From assembly GCF_017114945.1 (NCBI RefSeq), contig NZ_JABXKQ010000175.1, forward strand, positions 62,001 to 126,000: a stretch of DNA of 64,000 nucleotides, in the 5' to 3' direction. The notes beneath the pieces were generated by a model, which searched no databases, was not told the origin of the DNA, and worked only from the letters and a program-made list of their open reading frames with translations. Both the position numbers and the translations under genes were made by a program. Of this stretch, positions 17,376 through 26,231 are shown piece by piece. This stretch comes from Nostoc sp. JL34 (lineage in GTDB: Bacteria > Cyanobacteriota > Cyanobacteriia > Cyanobacteriales > Nostocaceae). Every line of letters begins with the position of its first letter. Within the stretch, counting starts at the first letter, position 1.

Positions 17376-18554
17376 TCAAGTGGACTGACCTGGCTTAAGC
17401 ACAATCTTGATACACTTGTCTTGCTTGTGGCTGAAAATTTCGTAGCCGTGCGGTGCTTGATCTAACGGCAGACGATGGGTAATCACGAATGATGGATCGA
17501 TATCGCCATTTTGAACGTGCTCGAGCAACGGACGCAAGTACCGATGAACGTGTGTTTGTCCCGTTTTCATCGTCAAGCCTTTATTCATGAAAGCCCCCAT
17601 AGGCATCTTGTCTACAAAACCAGTGTAAACACCGGGAACGGACAGAGTACCGCCTTTGCGACAGGCAACGATCGCTTGACGTAGCACATTGGGGCGATCA
17701 GTTTCTAGACGCACTGCTTGCTTGGCCTTGTCATAGAAGCCTTCCAAACCCAAACCGTGAGCTTCCATACCCACCGCATCCATTACCGAGTCGGGGCCGC
17801 GTCCACCCGTCATTTCTTTTAAGGCTTCACCCACCTCGACCTCTTCATAGTTGAGGATTTCTGCCCCACCGGCTTTTGCCATTTGGAGGCGTTCGGGAAC
17901 GCGATCGATTGCAATCACCCTCCCAGCACCTAGAAGAAAGGCACTTCTAATCGCAAATTGCCCTACAGGGCCACAGCCCCAGATCGCCACCGTATCTTCA
18001 GGCTGGATGTCACAGTTTTCCGCAGCCATGTATCCGGTGGGGTAGATATCAGTCAGAAACAAAACCTGTTCGTCTGTCAGCCCATCTGGAATCTTGAACA
18101 AACCAACATCGGCAAAGGGAACGCGGGCATATTCGGCTTGACCTCCCGCGTAGCCCCCTGTCAAATGAGAGTAGCCGAAAAGACCCGATGGGGAATGACC
18201 CATCATTTTTTCTGCCATCCAAGCATTGGGATTGGAGTTATCGCACAGCGACCATAAATCCCGATTGCAGAAGAAACACGAGCCGCAGGAAATGGTAAAG
18301 GGGACGACAACGCGATCGCCTATATTTACATTCTTGACAGCACTACCCAACTCAACGACTTCCCCCATGAATTCATGACCCAGGATGTCGCCCTTTTGCA
18401 TCGTAGGATTGTAGCCATTATAAAGATGTAAATCAGAACCACAAATCGCCGTTGACGTGATTTTAACAATAGCATCACGCGGATTAATAATTTTGGGATC
18501 GGGTACGGTTTCGACTTCTACCTTATTAGTACCTTGCCAGCAAACTGCTTTCAT
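17376..18554 (-). CDS. Zinc-dependent alcohol dehydrogenase (formaldehyde-dehydrogenase-like)
   Basis: 392 aa medium-chain dehydrogenase/reductase. Catalytic zinc ligands are Cys38 (AICGSDLH) and His60-Glu61 (GHEFMGEV). The structural zinc Cys set is at 90, 93, 96 and 104 ([15 protein letters not shown]). The Rossmann motif is [10 protein letters not shown]. Length and motifs match the glutathione-independent formaldehyde dehydrogenase-like group common in cyanobacteria. It is followed by repeats and preceded by a 574-base gap, so it is probably monocistronic. A role in the nearby phosphonate pathway is not supported by arrangement. Confidence 0.9.
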   Translation of the reverse strand: MKAVCWQGTNKVEVETVPDPKIINPRDAIVKITSTAICGSDLHLYNGYNPTMQKGDILGHEFMGEVVELGSAVKNVNIGDRVVVPFTISCGSCFFCNRDLWSLCDNSNPNAWMAEKMMGHSPSGLFGYSHLTGGYAGGQAEYARVPFADVGLFKIPDGLTDEQVLFLTDIYPTGYMAAENCDIQPEDTVAIWGCGPVGQFAIRSAFLLGAGRVIAIDRVPERLQMAKAGGAEILNYEEVEVGEALKEMTGGRGPDSVMDAVGMEAHGLGLEGFYDKAKQAVRLETDRPNVLRQAIVACRKGGTLSVPGVYTGFVDKMPMGAFMNKGLTMKTGQTHVHRYLRPLLEHVQNGDIDPSFVITHRLPLDQAPHGYEIFSHKQDKCIKIVLKPGQST

Positions 18555-19128
18555 TTGTTGAATTTCCTTAAGTTAAGTTCTTTGCTGATGCTGTTAGCAC
18601 AGGCGATCGCACCCTATTTAAATAAGAGTGCTAATTGAGCATATTTGCTTGATTAGGTGCAAATTACTTGTTGGCTGACCCCGGCTCACTGGTCAACGAA
18701 CTGTTTATAACCATCCAAAACTCCTATGTAACTGCTCCACACTCGCTTGCTATGGCTTGCTTTTCTCGCTACCAAAGAGTTCTGCGTGGACTACGGGCTT
18801 TCAACTCTTACAATCTTAGGCAGGTAGCAGTGTGATTGCGTCTTTCCAAGGAAGTATCGCGAGTGTGTCTTCAAGGTTACTTTTCTAGAGTTGCGTATAT
18901 ACCTCTGATATCATGTTCGGGTAAAGACTTATCATTTATACCGCAGGGGTGCAGGGGGCAGGGAGCAGGGAGAAAGAGGTTTTCCTGATTTTTGCACGGA
19001 TGCGGTAATCATAAGTAATTAACCGGACTTGATATGACACACTTTCAGCCTCTCAAAACTTATTTTTCCATAATCGGAGAGAAGGCTCCCGCCATAATCT
19101 GTGATTATGGAGGATGTCAATTGTGATG
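18555..19128. other. 574-base intergenic region
   Basis: No convincing gene. It contains a purine-rich run (GCAGGGGGCAGGGAGCAGGG, from about 18951) and a small hairpin CCATAATC-TGT-GATTATGG at 19092-19110 just past the radical SAM stop, which could end that transcript. The promoter of the alcohol dehydrogenase should lie at the low-coordinate side. Confidence 0.4.
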
Positions 19129-20784
19129 TTAGCTACGAACTTTGGTAAGGATTTTTTGGGAATAGAACGAAGCGGATTCTTCGTTTTTGGCGCAATCTTG
19201 GGCAAACTTAATTAGATGGTGTCCGACAAGTCCAACGTGAATCAAGTTTTCAATATCACCTGCTTTTAATGCTGGCTTGGCCATTTTCCAGAAAGTTTGA
19301 CGATAGTTACTAAATATACCTATCCGCAGCAAAATATTAGCTAAATAAGTTAAACCTTTGCGAATATTAGCCCCAGAAGTGCGAGCTGGGCTGTTAGGTA
19401 CTTCGATGCGGTTTGGATAGGTGTGTTCCATGTTGTAGGCAAACCGCTGATATAAAAATTCCGGCTCATAAGCAGTTGTGATGCAGCGCCGCCACATCTC
19501 AACAACTTGCTCATAAGGCATCAAAAACTCAACATTTGATTCGCGGCTTTCATCAAAGAGAAGTCGTCCTTCTGCTTCTAACCTCCGCCATAATGGAGTT
19601 CTTGGTAATGCATGAAGTAGGTTAATTGTCAACATGGGAATTTGGGATGCCCGAATAAATTCGATAATTCGGTCTGCTGTTTCTGGTGTGTCTGTATCTA
19701 AGCCGATGATGATTCCTGATACTACTTCCATGCCATAACTATTTAAAACCTGAATCGCTTTTAAGATTGGCATACTCAGATTTTGGTCTTTGGAAATCGC
19801 GTGGAGAGCATTTGGTTCTGGTGTTTCGATACCACAAAAAATTGTGCAGAAATAAGCTTCGCGCATCATTTCCAGCAGCTTTGGACTTTGAGCTAAATTC
19901 AGCGTTGCTTCACAGGCAAACTGGATGGGGTAGCCATTGCGCTTTTGCCAGTCAATCAGGTGAGGAAGCAACTTCATGGCGGCGCGGCGATCGCCAACAA
20001 AGTTATCATCGACAAAATACACTGCTCCCAAATTGCCAGATTGTCGCATTGCATCTAACTCCGCAACTACTTGCTCTGGTGTTTTCATCCGGGGACTGTT
20101 GCCATAGAGTTCGGGAATATCACAAAACTCGCAGCGATAAGGGCAACCACTGGAAAACTGGACATTTGCCAGGAAATAATCATTGATATTCAGCAAATGA
20201 TAAGCTGGGGTGGGAAACTGTGTTAAAGGTAAACGTTCCTTGCTTTCAAAGCGAATTTGCTGTTGGGGACGTTGCGAGTTTTGGTCTAGATATTCGATCA
20301 GGCGATCGCTTCCATCTCCCAATTCACCCAAATTTAAAATGTCAAACTCAGGATAATATTCTGGACACCCAGATACCGAGGGGCCACCCACAACTGTAAT
20401 TTTCCCGGCTCGATGAGCAAGTTCATTAATTTGATTAATCTGTGGTTTTTGGATATGCATTCCACTCACAATCACCACATCAGCCCATTGATAATCAGCC
20501 CTCGTTGCTGATTTAACATTTTCATCAATAAACCGCACTTCCCATTCTTTAGGTAAGTAGGCAGCCACAATTAAAATACCTTGGGGTGGCATAAAAGCTC
20601 GGACACTACCCATAAGTGGGTAAGCGTGATGAAAAGTACCAAAGGAGCGGCTGTACTTGGGAAAAATACACAGAATGCGTCGATGGTGCGAAGGAACGTA
20701 GCGGGTTCCTTGAGTGACAGGAGCGGTTTTGGAATCGGCCGCTACATTAATTTGGTTCTCTAAAGACTTTAAATTCACAGTCAT
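19129..20784 (-). CDS. B12-binding radical SAM protein, HpnP-like (candidate hopanoid C-2 methylase)
   Basis: 551 aa from ATG 20784, chosen because AGGGTGA lies about eight bases upstream; a GTG twelve bases earlier is also in frame. The N-terminal cobalamin-binding domain runs to about residue 175 and includes FMPPQGILIVAAYLP and VVSGMHIQ. The radical SAM cluster motif is CPYRCEFC at about 210-219, with GIETPE further on and a C-terminal ~110-residue domain. The overall pattern (FGTFHHAYPLMGSVRAFMPP at the start, FWKMAKPALKAGDIE near the end) fits my recollection of HpnP, which methylates hopanoids at C-2. No hopanoid genes are adjacent, so the substrate is tentative; the B12-radical SAM assignment is firm. 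Confidence 0.75.
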   Translation of the reverse strand: MTVNLKSLENQINVAADSKTAPVTQGTRYVPSHHRRILCIFPKYSRSFGTFHHAYPLMGSVRAFMPPQGILIVAAYLPKEWEVRFIDENVKSATRADYQWADVVIVSGMHIQKPQINQINELAHRAGKITVVGGPSVSGCPEYYPEFDILNLGELGDGSDRLIEYLDQNSQRPQQQIRFESKERLPLTQFPTPAYHLLNINDYFLANVQFSSGCPYRCEFCDIPELYGNSPRMKTPEQVVAELDAMRQSGNLGAVYFVDDNFVGDRRAAMKLLPHLIDWQKRNGYPIQFACEATLNLAQSPKLLEMMREAYFCTIFCGIETPEPNALHAISKDQNLSMPILKAIQVLNSYGMEVVSGIIIGLDTDTPETADRIIEFIRASQIPMLTINLLHALPRTPLWRRLEAEGRLLFDESRESNVEFLMPYEQVVEMWRRCITTAYEPEFLYQRFAYNMEHTYPNRIEVPNSPARTSGANIRKGLTYLANILLRIGIFSNYRQTFWKMAKPALKAGDIENLIHVGLVGHHLIKFAQDCAKNEESASFYSQKILTKVRS

Positions 20785-21123
20785 CGCAAATTTCACCCTG
20801 GAAAACTGAGCAGGTAATTTGACAGTTTCTTGACAGAATTAGCTGTAATTCCAACTAGCTTACCAAAGAAAGGCAAGAGGCAGAAGGGATTATAAATGTA
20901 TTTTTGCTCAAAACAAAGTTCTGGCGATTATAAATCACCCAAACTTGCCTTCTGCCTGATTCATGGTGATATTTGAAGGGGTGTTTAACTGGTAAAATAT
21001 AAAATCTACCCTAGCAATGCAAATTTAATTGGTTGGCAAACAACTATTATGGAAATCGCGCATGGGACATAAAAAGAGAGATTTTCATTTTTTGTTGTAT
21101 CCAATTGGGTATAGGCATCTGTC
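20785..21123. other. 339-base divergent intergenic region
   Basis: Lies between the radical SAM gene (-) and the ABC exporter (+) and should contain both promoters. An imperfect inverted repeat (GGCAAGAGGCAGAAGG at about 20872 and CTTGCCTTCTGCCTG at about 20943) is present. No gene was found. Confidence 0.4.
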
Positions 21124-22743
21124 ATGAATTTGATTTACTTTCTTTTGCGTTCTTCGTGGGGGATGGTAGCGATCGCGATCGCTACTGGATTTTTGAGTGG
21201 TGGTAGTAGTGCTGGCTTGATTGCTTTAATCAGCCATACTGCAAGTAGCGGTAGTGCTTCGGGCCTCACATCGATAATTTGGGGTTTTGCAGGGCTGGCA
21301 ATAGTTGCACTAATTACCAGTATCATTTCTCAAGTGATGCTGATTCGTCTTTCTCAGAATGCAATTTTGCAATTACGGATGCGTTTGAGTCGTCAAATTC
21401 TCGCTTCCGAGTTGAGTCATCTGGAACGCTTAGGAAATCCTCGATTATTGGCAACTCTCACAGAAGATATTCAGGCGGTTGCTAATGCTGTTTATCAGAT
21501 GCCTTTTATCTTTATTAATTTAGCGATCGTCCTGGGTTGTATAACATATATAACTTGGCTTTCTTGGTTAGTATTATTGATGGTTTGTGGTATTTCAGTA
21601 GTTGCGATCGCTAGTTGTCAGTGGCTACTCAACAGAGGTGGTAAATTACTGGCTCTAGCTCGTGAAGACGAAGATCATCTGTTTAAACATTTTCGCACCA
21701 TTACCGAAGGAGCCAAGGAACTCAAACTAAACTATAAGCGGCGTGAAGACTTTTTAGAAGAAAAACTACAATCAACTGCTAACGAGTTCCGTGATCACAA
21801 TGTTAATGGTCTAACCCTTTTTGCCATAACTTCAAGTTGGGGTCAACTCATATTCTTTTTTGCTCTTGGTTTTGTACTGTTCGCACTGCCTAATCTGCTT
21901 ACCATCAATCCCGAAACTCTCTCTGGCTACATTTTGACTTTCACTTACTTGGTGTTACCAATGGATAACATCATCAGCAAACTTCCCCTATTAAGTAAAG
22001 CCAGCATTGCCTTACAAAAAATCGAGTCACTGGGTTTATCTCTAGCTAGTCGAACTGAAATATCAACTGTTCCACCTGCCCTGAAATATGATTGGCACAG
22101 CTTAAAATTTAAAAGTGTTACCCATAGTTACTACACAGACCAAGAAGATAATAGCTTTATCTTTGGCCCCATCGAATTGACACTATATCCTCAAGAATTA
22201 GTCTTCATTGTTGGCGGCAATGGTAGCGGAAAATCTACATTAGCTAAACTAATTACCGGACTTTACATCCCGGAAAACGGCGAAATTTGGCTTGATGATG
22301 ATTTAATTAGCGAACAGAACCGAGAATGGTATCGCCAGCATTTTTCCGTGGTATTTTCCGACTTTTATTTATTTGAAGAACTTTTAGGATTAAAAAATTC
22401 TCGCTTGGATGCTCAAGCCACAAAATATTTACAACAACTGCAACTAGACCATAAGGTGAAAGTTGAAAATGGACAACTTTCGACCACTGCTCTTTCTCAA
22501 GGACAACGGAAACGGTTAGCTTTACTCACAGCTTACTTGGAAGATCGACCAATTTATCTATTTGATGAGTGGGCAGCCGATCAAGATCCAGTATTCAAAG
22601 AAATATTCTACACTCAACTTCTCCCAGAACTGCGATCGCGGGGCAAAACAGTGCTGGTGATTAGCCATGACGATCGCTATTTTCATTTAGCAGACCGAAT
22701 TATCAAACTTGACTATGGAAAAATAGAGTATGACAAAACTTAA
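21124..22743 (+). CDS. Cyclic peptide/siderophore export ABC transporter (SyrD/PvdE family)
   Basis: 539 aa half-transporter. Six hydrophobic segments occupy residues 1-285. The ATPase domain has Walker A GGNGSGKSTLAKL (about 364), an ABC signature in the variant form LSQGQRKRLAL, Walker B PIYLFDEWAADQDP and the switch His in VISHDDRYFH. Length and these variants match SyrD/PvdE exporters, which move cyclic lipopeptides or pyoverdine precursors across the inner membrane. No peptide synthetase is nearby, so the cargo is unknown. It converges on an M15 peptidase gene, stops 38 bases apart. Confidence 0.88.
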   Translation: MNLIYFLLRSSWGMVAIAIATGFLSGGSSAGLIALISHTASSGSASGLTSIIWGFAGLAIVALITSIISQVMLIRLSQNAILQLRMRLSRQILASELSHLERLGNPRLLATLTEDIQAVANAVYQMPFIFINLAIVLGCITYITWLSWLVLLMVCGISVVAIASCQWLLNRGGKLLALAREDEDHLFKHFRTITEGAKELKLNYKRREDFLEEKLQSTANEFRDHNVNGLTLFAITSSWGQLIFFFALGFVLFALPNLLTINPETLSGYILTFTYLVLPMDNIISKLPLLSKASIALQKIESLGLSLASRTEISTVPPALKYDWHSLKFKSVTHSYYTDQEDNSFIFGPIELTLYPQELVFIVGGNGSGKSTLAKLITGLYIPENGEIWLDDDLISEQNREWYRQHFSVVFSDFYLFEELLGLKNSRLDAQATKYLQQLQLDHKVKVENGQLSTTALSQGQRKRLALLTAYLEDRPIYLFDEWAADQDPVFKEIFYTQLLPELRSRGKTVLVISHDDRYFHLADRIIKLDYGKIEYDKT

Positions 22744-22781
22744 CCTATCAAGGTATATTAAAAAGTCATCAGTGATACTGT

Positions 22782-23540
22782 TTAAGGATAATCAAAAACT
22801 ACGCGATCGCCAGGACGCCAATCACAATGCACGAAACCTCTATGCATTCCTCTTCCCAATCCTGTGCAATCAGAAGCGCGACAAACTTGAAATAAACGTT
22901 GCAAGTTGCCATCAAGAGGGGAAAGATCGATTGCTAGTCCTTGGATATGCTGAGAATTGCGAGCGCCTTTTTGCTCCCGATTAACAGCAGGTGGACGATA
23001 ACCAGAAGTAATCTGGATTGCACTGCCATATTTATCACGAATTTTACCAAAACCTTTTGTTGCTCTGATAATATTGTTAGCGATCGCGTTCGACTCTGGA
23101 ACCCTGGTACATCCCTTAGTGAATTCTCCCCAAGTTAAAGGGATACTAATTACTATCAATTCATTCTCATAAACAATATTTCCATTTGGTAACTTCAGAC
23201 TCCTACCAGTCTTACTACCTTTACTTGATTCAGGTATAGGTTCTGAGTGATCATTTTGTTCAGTGACTTGATGCTCCTCTGCTATTTCTAGTAATGCAGC
23301 AGCTGCGGACGTACCCAACAATTCTGGAGAATCTAGCCAAACACTCTCTTTGAATTCTGCAAATGCTTTTTGGGTTAAATCGCCTGTAATGCCATCAACT
23401 TCACCTGTGTAAAGACCTTTCTTTTTGAGTAGGGACTGAATTTCTTTGATAGTGTCAGCATCGGATTCGGCAAGTTTGATCGTAGTCTTGGTAGACTGAA
23501 TTTTTGCTAAATTAAGAAATTCCCCTAAAACAGTTGACAT
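22782..23540 (-). CDS. Peptidoglycan-binding, M15-type D-Ala-D-Ala carboxypeptidase
   Basis: 252 aa from the ATG at 23540, preferred because GGGAGATACTTCA lies directly upstream, the same ribosome-binding context as the linker gene at 38037; an ATG 15 bases earlier is in frame. Residues ~30-75 are a PG_binding_1 domain (EIQSLLKKKGLYTGEVDGIT). The C-terminal half is an M15A-like peptidase with TSGYRPPAVNREQKGARNSQH and GFVHCDWRPGD supplying His/Asp zinc ligands. No signal peptide is visible, which is unusual for a wall enzyme; it may be released by lysis or act on another peptide. Confidence 0.85.
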   Translation of the reverse strand: MSTVLGEFLNLAKIQSTKTTIKLAESDADTIKEIQSLLKKKGLYTGEVDGITGDLTQKAFAEFKESVWLDSPELLGTSAAAALLEIAEEHQVTEQNDHSEPIPESSKGSKTGRSLKLPNGNIVYENELIVISIPLTWGEFTKGCTRVPESNAIANNIIRATKGFGKIRDKYGSAIQITSGYRPPAVNREQKGARNSQHIQGLAIDLSPLDGNLQRLFQVCRASDCTGLGRGMHRGFVHCDWRPGDRVVFDYP

Positions 23541-23670
23541 TGAAGTATCTCCCATAGTTGCAGTTTTAAGTCTGGAAGCTTCAGTTTCTTGTTTAGTAAT
23601 GACCGAAAATTATTCCGAGTGATACCAATAAACTGCTGCTAATACTCATATTAGTTGCGGAATAAAATTA

Positions 23671-23696
23671 TAATAGTACCCTCAAGGGTACTATTA
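23671..23696. promoter_or_regulatory. Perfect 11-bp inverted repeat in a divergent promoter region
   Basis: Arms TAATAGTACCC and GGGTACTATTA around a TCAA loop, 34 bases before the start of the small membrane protein gene at 23731 and 130 bases before the M15 gene. It could be an operator for a dimeric regulator or a leader hairpin. No gene lies over it. Confidence 0.6.
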
Positions 23697-23730
23697 TAGG
23701 GAATATTTGGAATTTTACTAAATAAAACTA

Positions 23731-23961
23731 ATGTCTGAACAAAAGCCCATAAGTCCTTGGAACTACAAACCTTGGTGGTGTCAGCCCTGGTCTATAATTC
23801 TCACAGGTGTAACATTGATTGGTGGTAGCTGGTTACTATTTAAAACTATCTGGCTCACAGTTCTCGTTTCTATTCCTGTAGGAACGTGGATGGGATTTTT
23901 TGTGTTGTTTTGGCCGCAATTGATGATTCGCAGTGGGATTTTGGAGTCGGATAAAGACTAA
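23731..23961 (+). CDS. Small two-helix membrane protein, 76 aa
   Basis: An N-terminal Trp-rich stretch (SPWNYKPWWCQPWSI) is followed by two hydrophobic helices at about residues 20-38 and 41-60. The type is conserved in cyanobacteria as I recall (uncharacterised DUF family), with no known function. A palindrome lies immediately upstream. Confidence 0.65.
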   Translation: MSEQKPISPWNYKPWWCQPWSIILTGVTLIGGSWLLFKTIWLTVLVSIPVGTWMGFFVLFWPQLMIRSGILESDKD

Positions 23962-24106
23962 TTCAAACTTGATATAATACTGGAAATTGCTCCCGATAGA
24001 AAAAATGATTCTCCCGATTTCAGAAATTTAGCAGCAAACTTTATTTAACGATTGATCCTGTTCTAACGGTTTTCCTGAAATAATTTCCAGTGTATCTATC
24101 AAGTAG

Positions 24107-24210
24107 TATAGGACTCCGATTTGATTTATGAAAACATCCTGAGACTGAAAAGCCTGTTTGATCGGGGTTTTATCGGAAATTTTGTTCAAAAATCAGATAT
24201 GAGTCCTATA
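24107..24210. repeat. Miniature inverted-repeat element (TATAGGACTC ends)
   Basis: 104 bp. The left end TATAGGACTCCGATTTGATT and right end AAATCAGATATGAGTCCTATA are complementary over most of ~20 bases. A second copy with the same ends, enlarged by a heptamer array, lies at 41331-41457. Confidence 0.7.
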
Positions 24211-24218
24211 GGTGAGTC

Positions 24219-24575
24219 TTATTCAGGCAATATTTCATCTATGCTGAGTACCCACGGTATACCTTTACCGACTGGAGGACTAACAGTAATTCTACCTCTG
24301 TTAGTAAATTTTTTTAACATGCCGGTGAATTTGGGAACAGTTTTCATAATGTTATGATAACTTTCTATATCAGGGCAAATCATGATTAACATCAGAATTC
24401 CACTATTGATTTTGAAGTACCAATGGCAACTTGACAACAAAATACGTGTAATGCGATCGCCCGCTAAGAAAAAGTTTTGTTTAGTTGCTTCTTCGAGTTG
24501 TCTAAACAGTATTTCACTCAATTGAATTGTCAGATTTGAAGGCAAATCATCTGGAGATAGGTACGGCTGGTTCAT
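24219..24575 (-). CDS. Hypothetical protein, 118 aa
   Basis: An uninterrupted frame with a plausible N-terminus (MNQPYLSPDDLPSNLTIQLSEILF), a mixed helical/hydrophobic middle and a Pro/Gly-containing end. I do not recognise the family. The miniature element 24107-24210 lies just beyond its 3' end. It could be a real small cytosolic protein; confidence is limited because it stands alone at the border of a decayed region. Confidence 0.5.
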   Translation of the reverse strand: MNQPYLSPDDLPSNLTIQLSEILFRQLEEATKQNFFLAGDRITRILLSSCHWYFKINSGILMLIMICPDIESYHNIMKTVPKFTGMLKKFTNRGRITVSPPVGKGIPWVLSIDEILPE

Positions 24576-24649
24576 AGGATTTTTGGGTGCTTTAATAGAT
24601 TAACAATCTGAGAGTTTTGCCGGATTAATATTGCAGAACATTCCAGTTT

Positions 24650-25010
24650 TTATAGTTCTTGCTCTGGCGTCACAATCCACAGCAAATCTAACCATAATTG
24701 AGGATAAGCTTTCTTCAGCTTCGATTTGGAATCGTGCAACAAGTTCGTAGCATTCAAGCAAACAACTTCAACTAGCCCCACATATTCTGCCACTTTTCTC
24801 AGTAATTTTTTTCTGCTATTACAGCAGCAATCAATCTGTCAGGACAATAAAGGCGATACACGCTCTTTTTGAGTTAGAATTGAGCCTTTTTACATAGCAG
24901 TGGCGTAATAAGTTCCATATTGGGTGAGCTTGCTCGATAATTAGGGTAAATTGTTGGGCTAAACCTTCAGCGAGTCTGCGAGCATCGGAAACCTCTGCTC
25001 AGACTTTTGT
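24650..25010 (-). pseudogene. Decayed gene of unknown family
   Basis: The 3' end reads VAEYVGLVEVVCLNATNLLH and continues to LDLLWIVTPEQEL before TAA at 24650. Upstream the protein-like sequence continues in another frame (CPDRLIAAVIAE) with the shift at a run of seven A/T, and further up in a third frame (DARRLAEGLAQQFTLIIEQ). This is the pattern of a gene broken by frameshifts. The family was not recognised. Confidence 0.45.
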
Positions 25011-25430
25011 CTCCGACACGCTACGCGAACGCAAAATCCAAAATGGTATAACATTTACCCATCCGGCAGAATTGCTTGGTAGGTTTTCTCCGGCTTATAT
25101 TACTTGCCTATCAAGCATCAAAGCTGAAACTGATTATTAAAACTGTATCAACCGCTGCTCTATACCAAATTAATTGGTATAAGCTAATGTTACTAAAGAA
25201 CAATTTCACAGAGAACTTCTGAACGACAGGCGGATGAATTTAAGCAAAAATTTTTGCAGGTTGCAATATAATTGGCGATGTTTATGATATTCTAGTTATA
25301 GAGGGAATCAAGAGTGCGATCACATGAAAAATCTTTGAGTAAAAATGGTATACATTCAAAGATTGTGCCTTGCCTTCGTAGATGCGAGTTAAATCCGCTA
25401 AAGCTTTTTGAAACTGAGAGATTCAAGCCA

Positions 25431-25535
25431 ATGAAGCAGGATAGCGATGTTCGTAATAACTTAAAATCAATTAGAACCCATCTAAGCATGAGCTAGCAAG
25501 GCTTGGCGAACACATCTGCTTAGGTCATAGTTTTC
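25431..25535 (+). pseudogene. Remnant of an XRE-type helix-turn-helix regulator
   Basis: From the ATG at 25431 the translation reads MKQDSDVRNNLKSIRTHLSM, then S, a TAG stop, QGLANTSA and another stop. The intact family pattern is RNNLKxLRxxLGMSQQxLA, so the first helix and turn of an XRE domain are visible and then cut by a nonsense codon. Confidence 0.45.
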
Positions 25536-25663
25536 CAGGCTTTGAGTTTCCTTATATCGGGTCATCGCTGCGTAGAAGCGCAGAGATGATCAAGACTGTG
25601 CTGCAAAGCGATCGCTCATCAACCAACAGACTCAGAAAACAAACAATTGTAGGATAAATTATC

Positions 25664-25765
25664 ATGTCCGACGAAAACGGTAAAGGCGGTATTGGTAAAT
25701 CTACTAGCTCACAAAATATCCAGGCAGGTATATCCACTGGTTTTAAGATACAATTAATTGCTTGA
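25664..25765 (+). pseudogene. nifH: nifH 5' remnant (nitrogenase iron protein fragment)
   Basis: An ATG with a GGATAA context upstream opens a 33-codon frame: MSDEN, then GKGGIGKSTSSQNIQAG. This matches the first ~25 residues of nitrogenase Fe protein, with the segment between MSDEN and GKGGIGKS (normally IRQIAFY or similar) precisely missing; the P-loop is intact. The similarity ends after about 20 more residues and a TGA follows. It is a remnant, not a functional nifH. Confidence 0.75.
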
Positions 25766-26231
25766 CTTTTAAGACAGTCGCTACAAAACTAGGTTTTTAG
25801 GACGTGTGTGTACACCGTAACCTTAAGGAAGAGTTCAACTATTGCTCTCAAACCCCATCTAATTCCAAGCTACTAAATCGTTCGCGCAGCCTCAGATAGA
25901 GAACAGATGCAAAGAAGAAGTTCCGAGGGTTAGGCATCATGTAAAAATAAGTTGTACAAATTTAATTTGGAATAAGCTGTCAGCCTTACTTTCCAATTAA
26001 AAGTGTTCAAGTTATTTTTGCGTGACTCCTTAAAAGCCGAACCTTGGACTTCCCCTATGTATACATAAATTAACAGTATCAAAAACATTAAGTATTAATA
26101 AAGGACTTTGACAGTATAATAAGTTTTGATAATTTTTAGCTGATATTGATTATTTTTAACCTGGCTTTGGGCAAAAGACCTTGTAAGCATCTACATACTT
26201 AGGGAATTTGCACAGTCAAAGCTAGGGTGAC
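25766..26231. other. 466-base region without a recognisable gene
   Basis: AT-rich sequence between the nifH remnant and the GGDEF gene. It has stop codons in all frames, no clear repeat and no strong hairpin. It must contain the promoter of the downstream GGDEF gene. Confidence 0.4.

Noticed and set aside
17376-18554. Alcohol dehydrogenase as a phosphonoacetaldehyde reductase
   Set aside because: It is separated from the phosphonate cluster by a methyltransferase gene and 0.9 kb of repeats, and resembles housekeeping formaldehyde-dehydrogenase-like proteins.
22730-22984. Plus-strand 84-codon frame after the ABC exporter
   Set aside because: Overlaps the exporter end and lies antisense to the conserved catalytic part of the M15 peptidase.
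24121-24357. Plus-strand 78-codon frame
   Set aside because: Its start lies in a miniature element and the rest overlaps the better minus-strand ORF at 24219-24575.
25664-25765. Functional small nitrogenase-related protein
   Set aside because: Only the P-loop region remains; the Cys ligands and all later NifH domains are missing.
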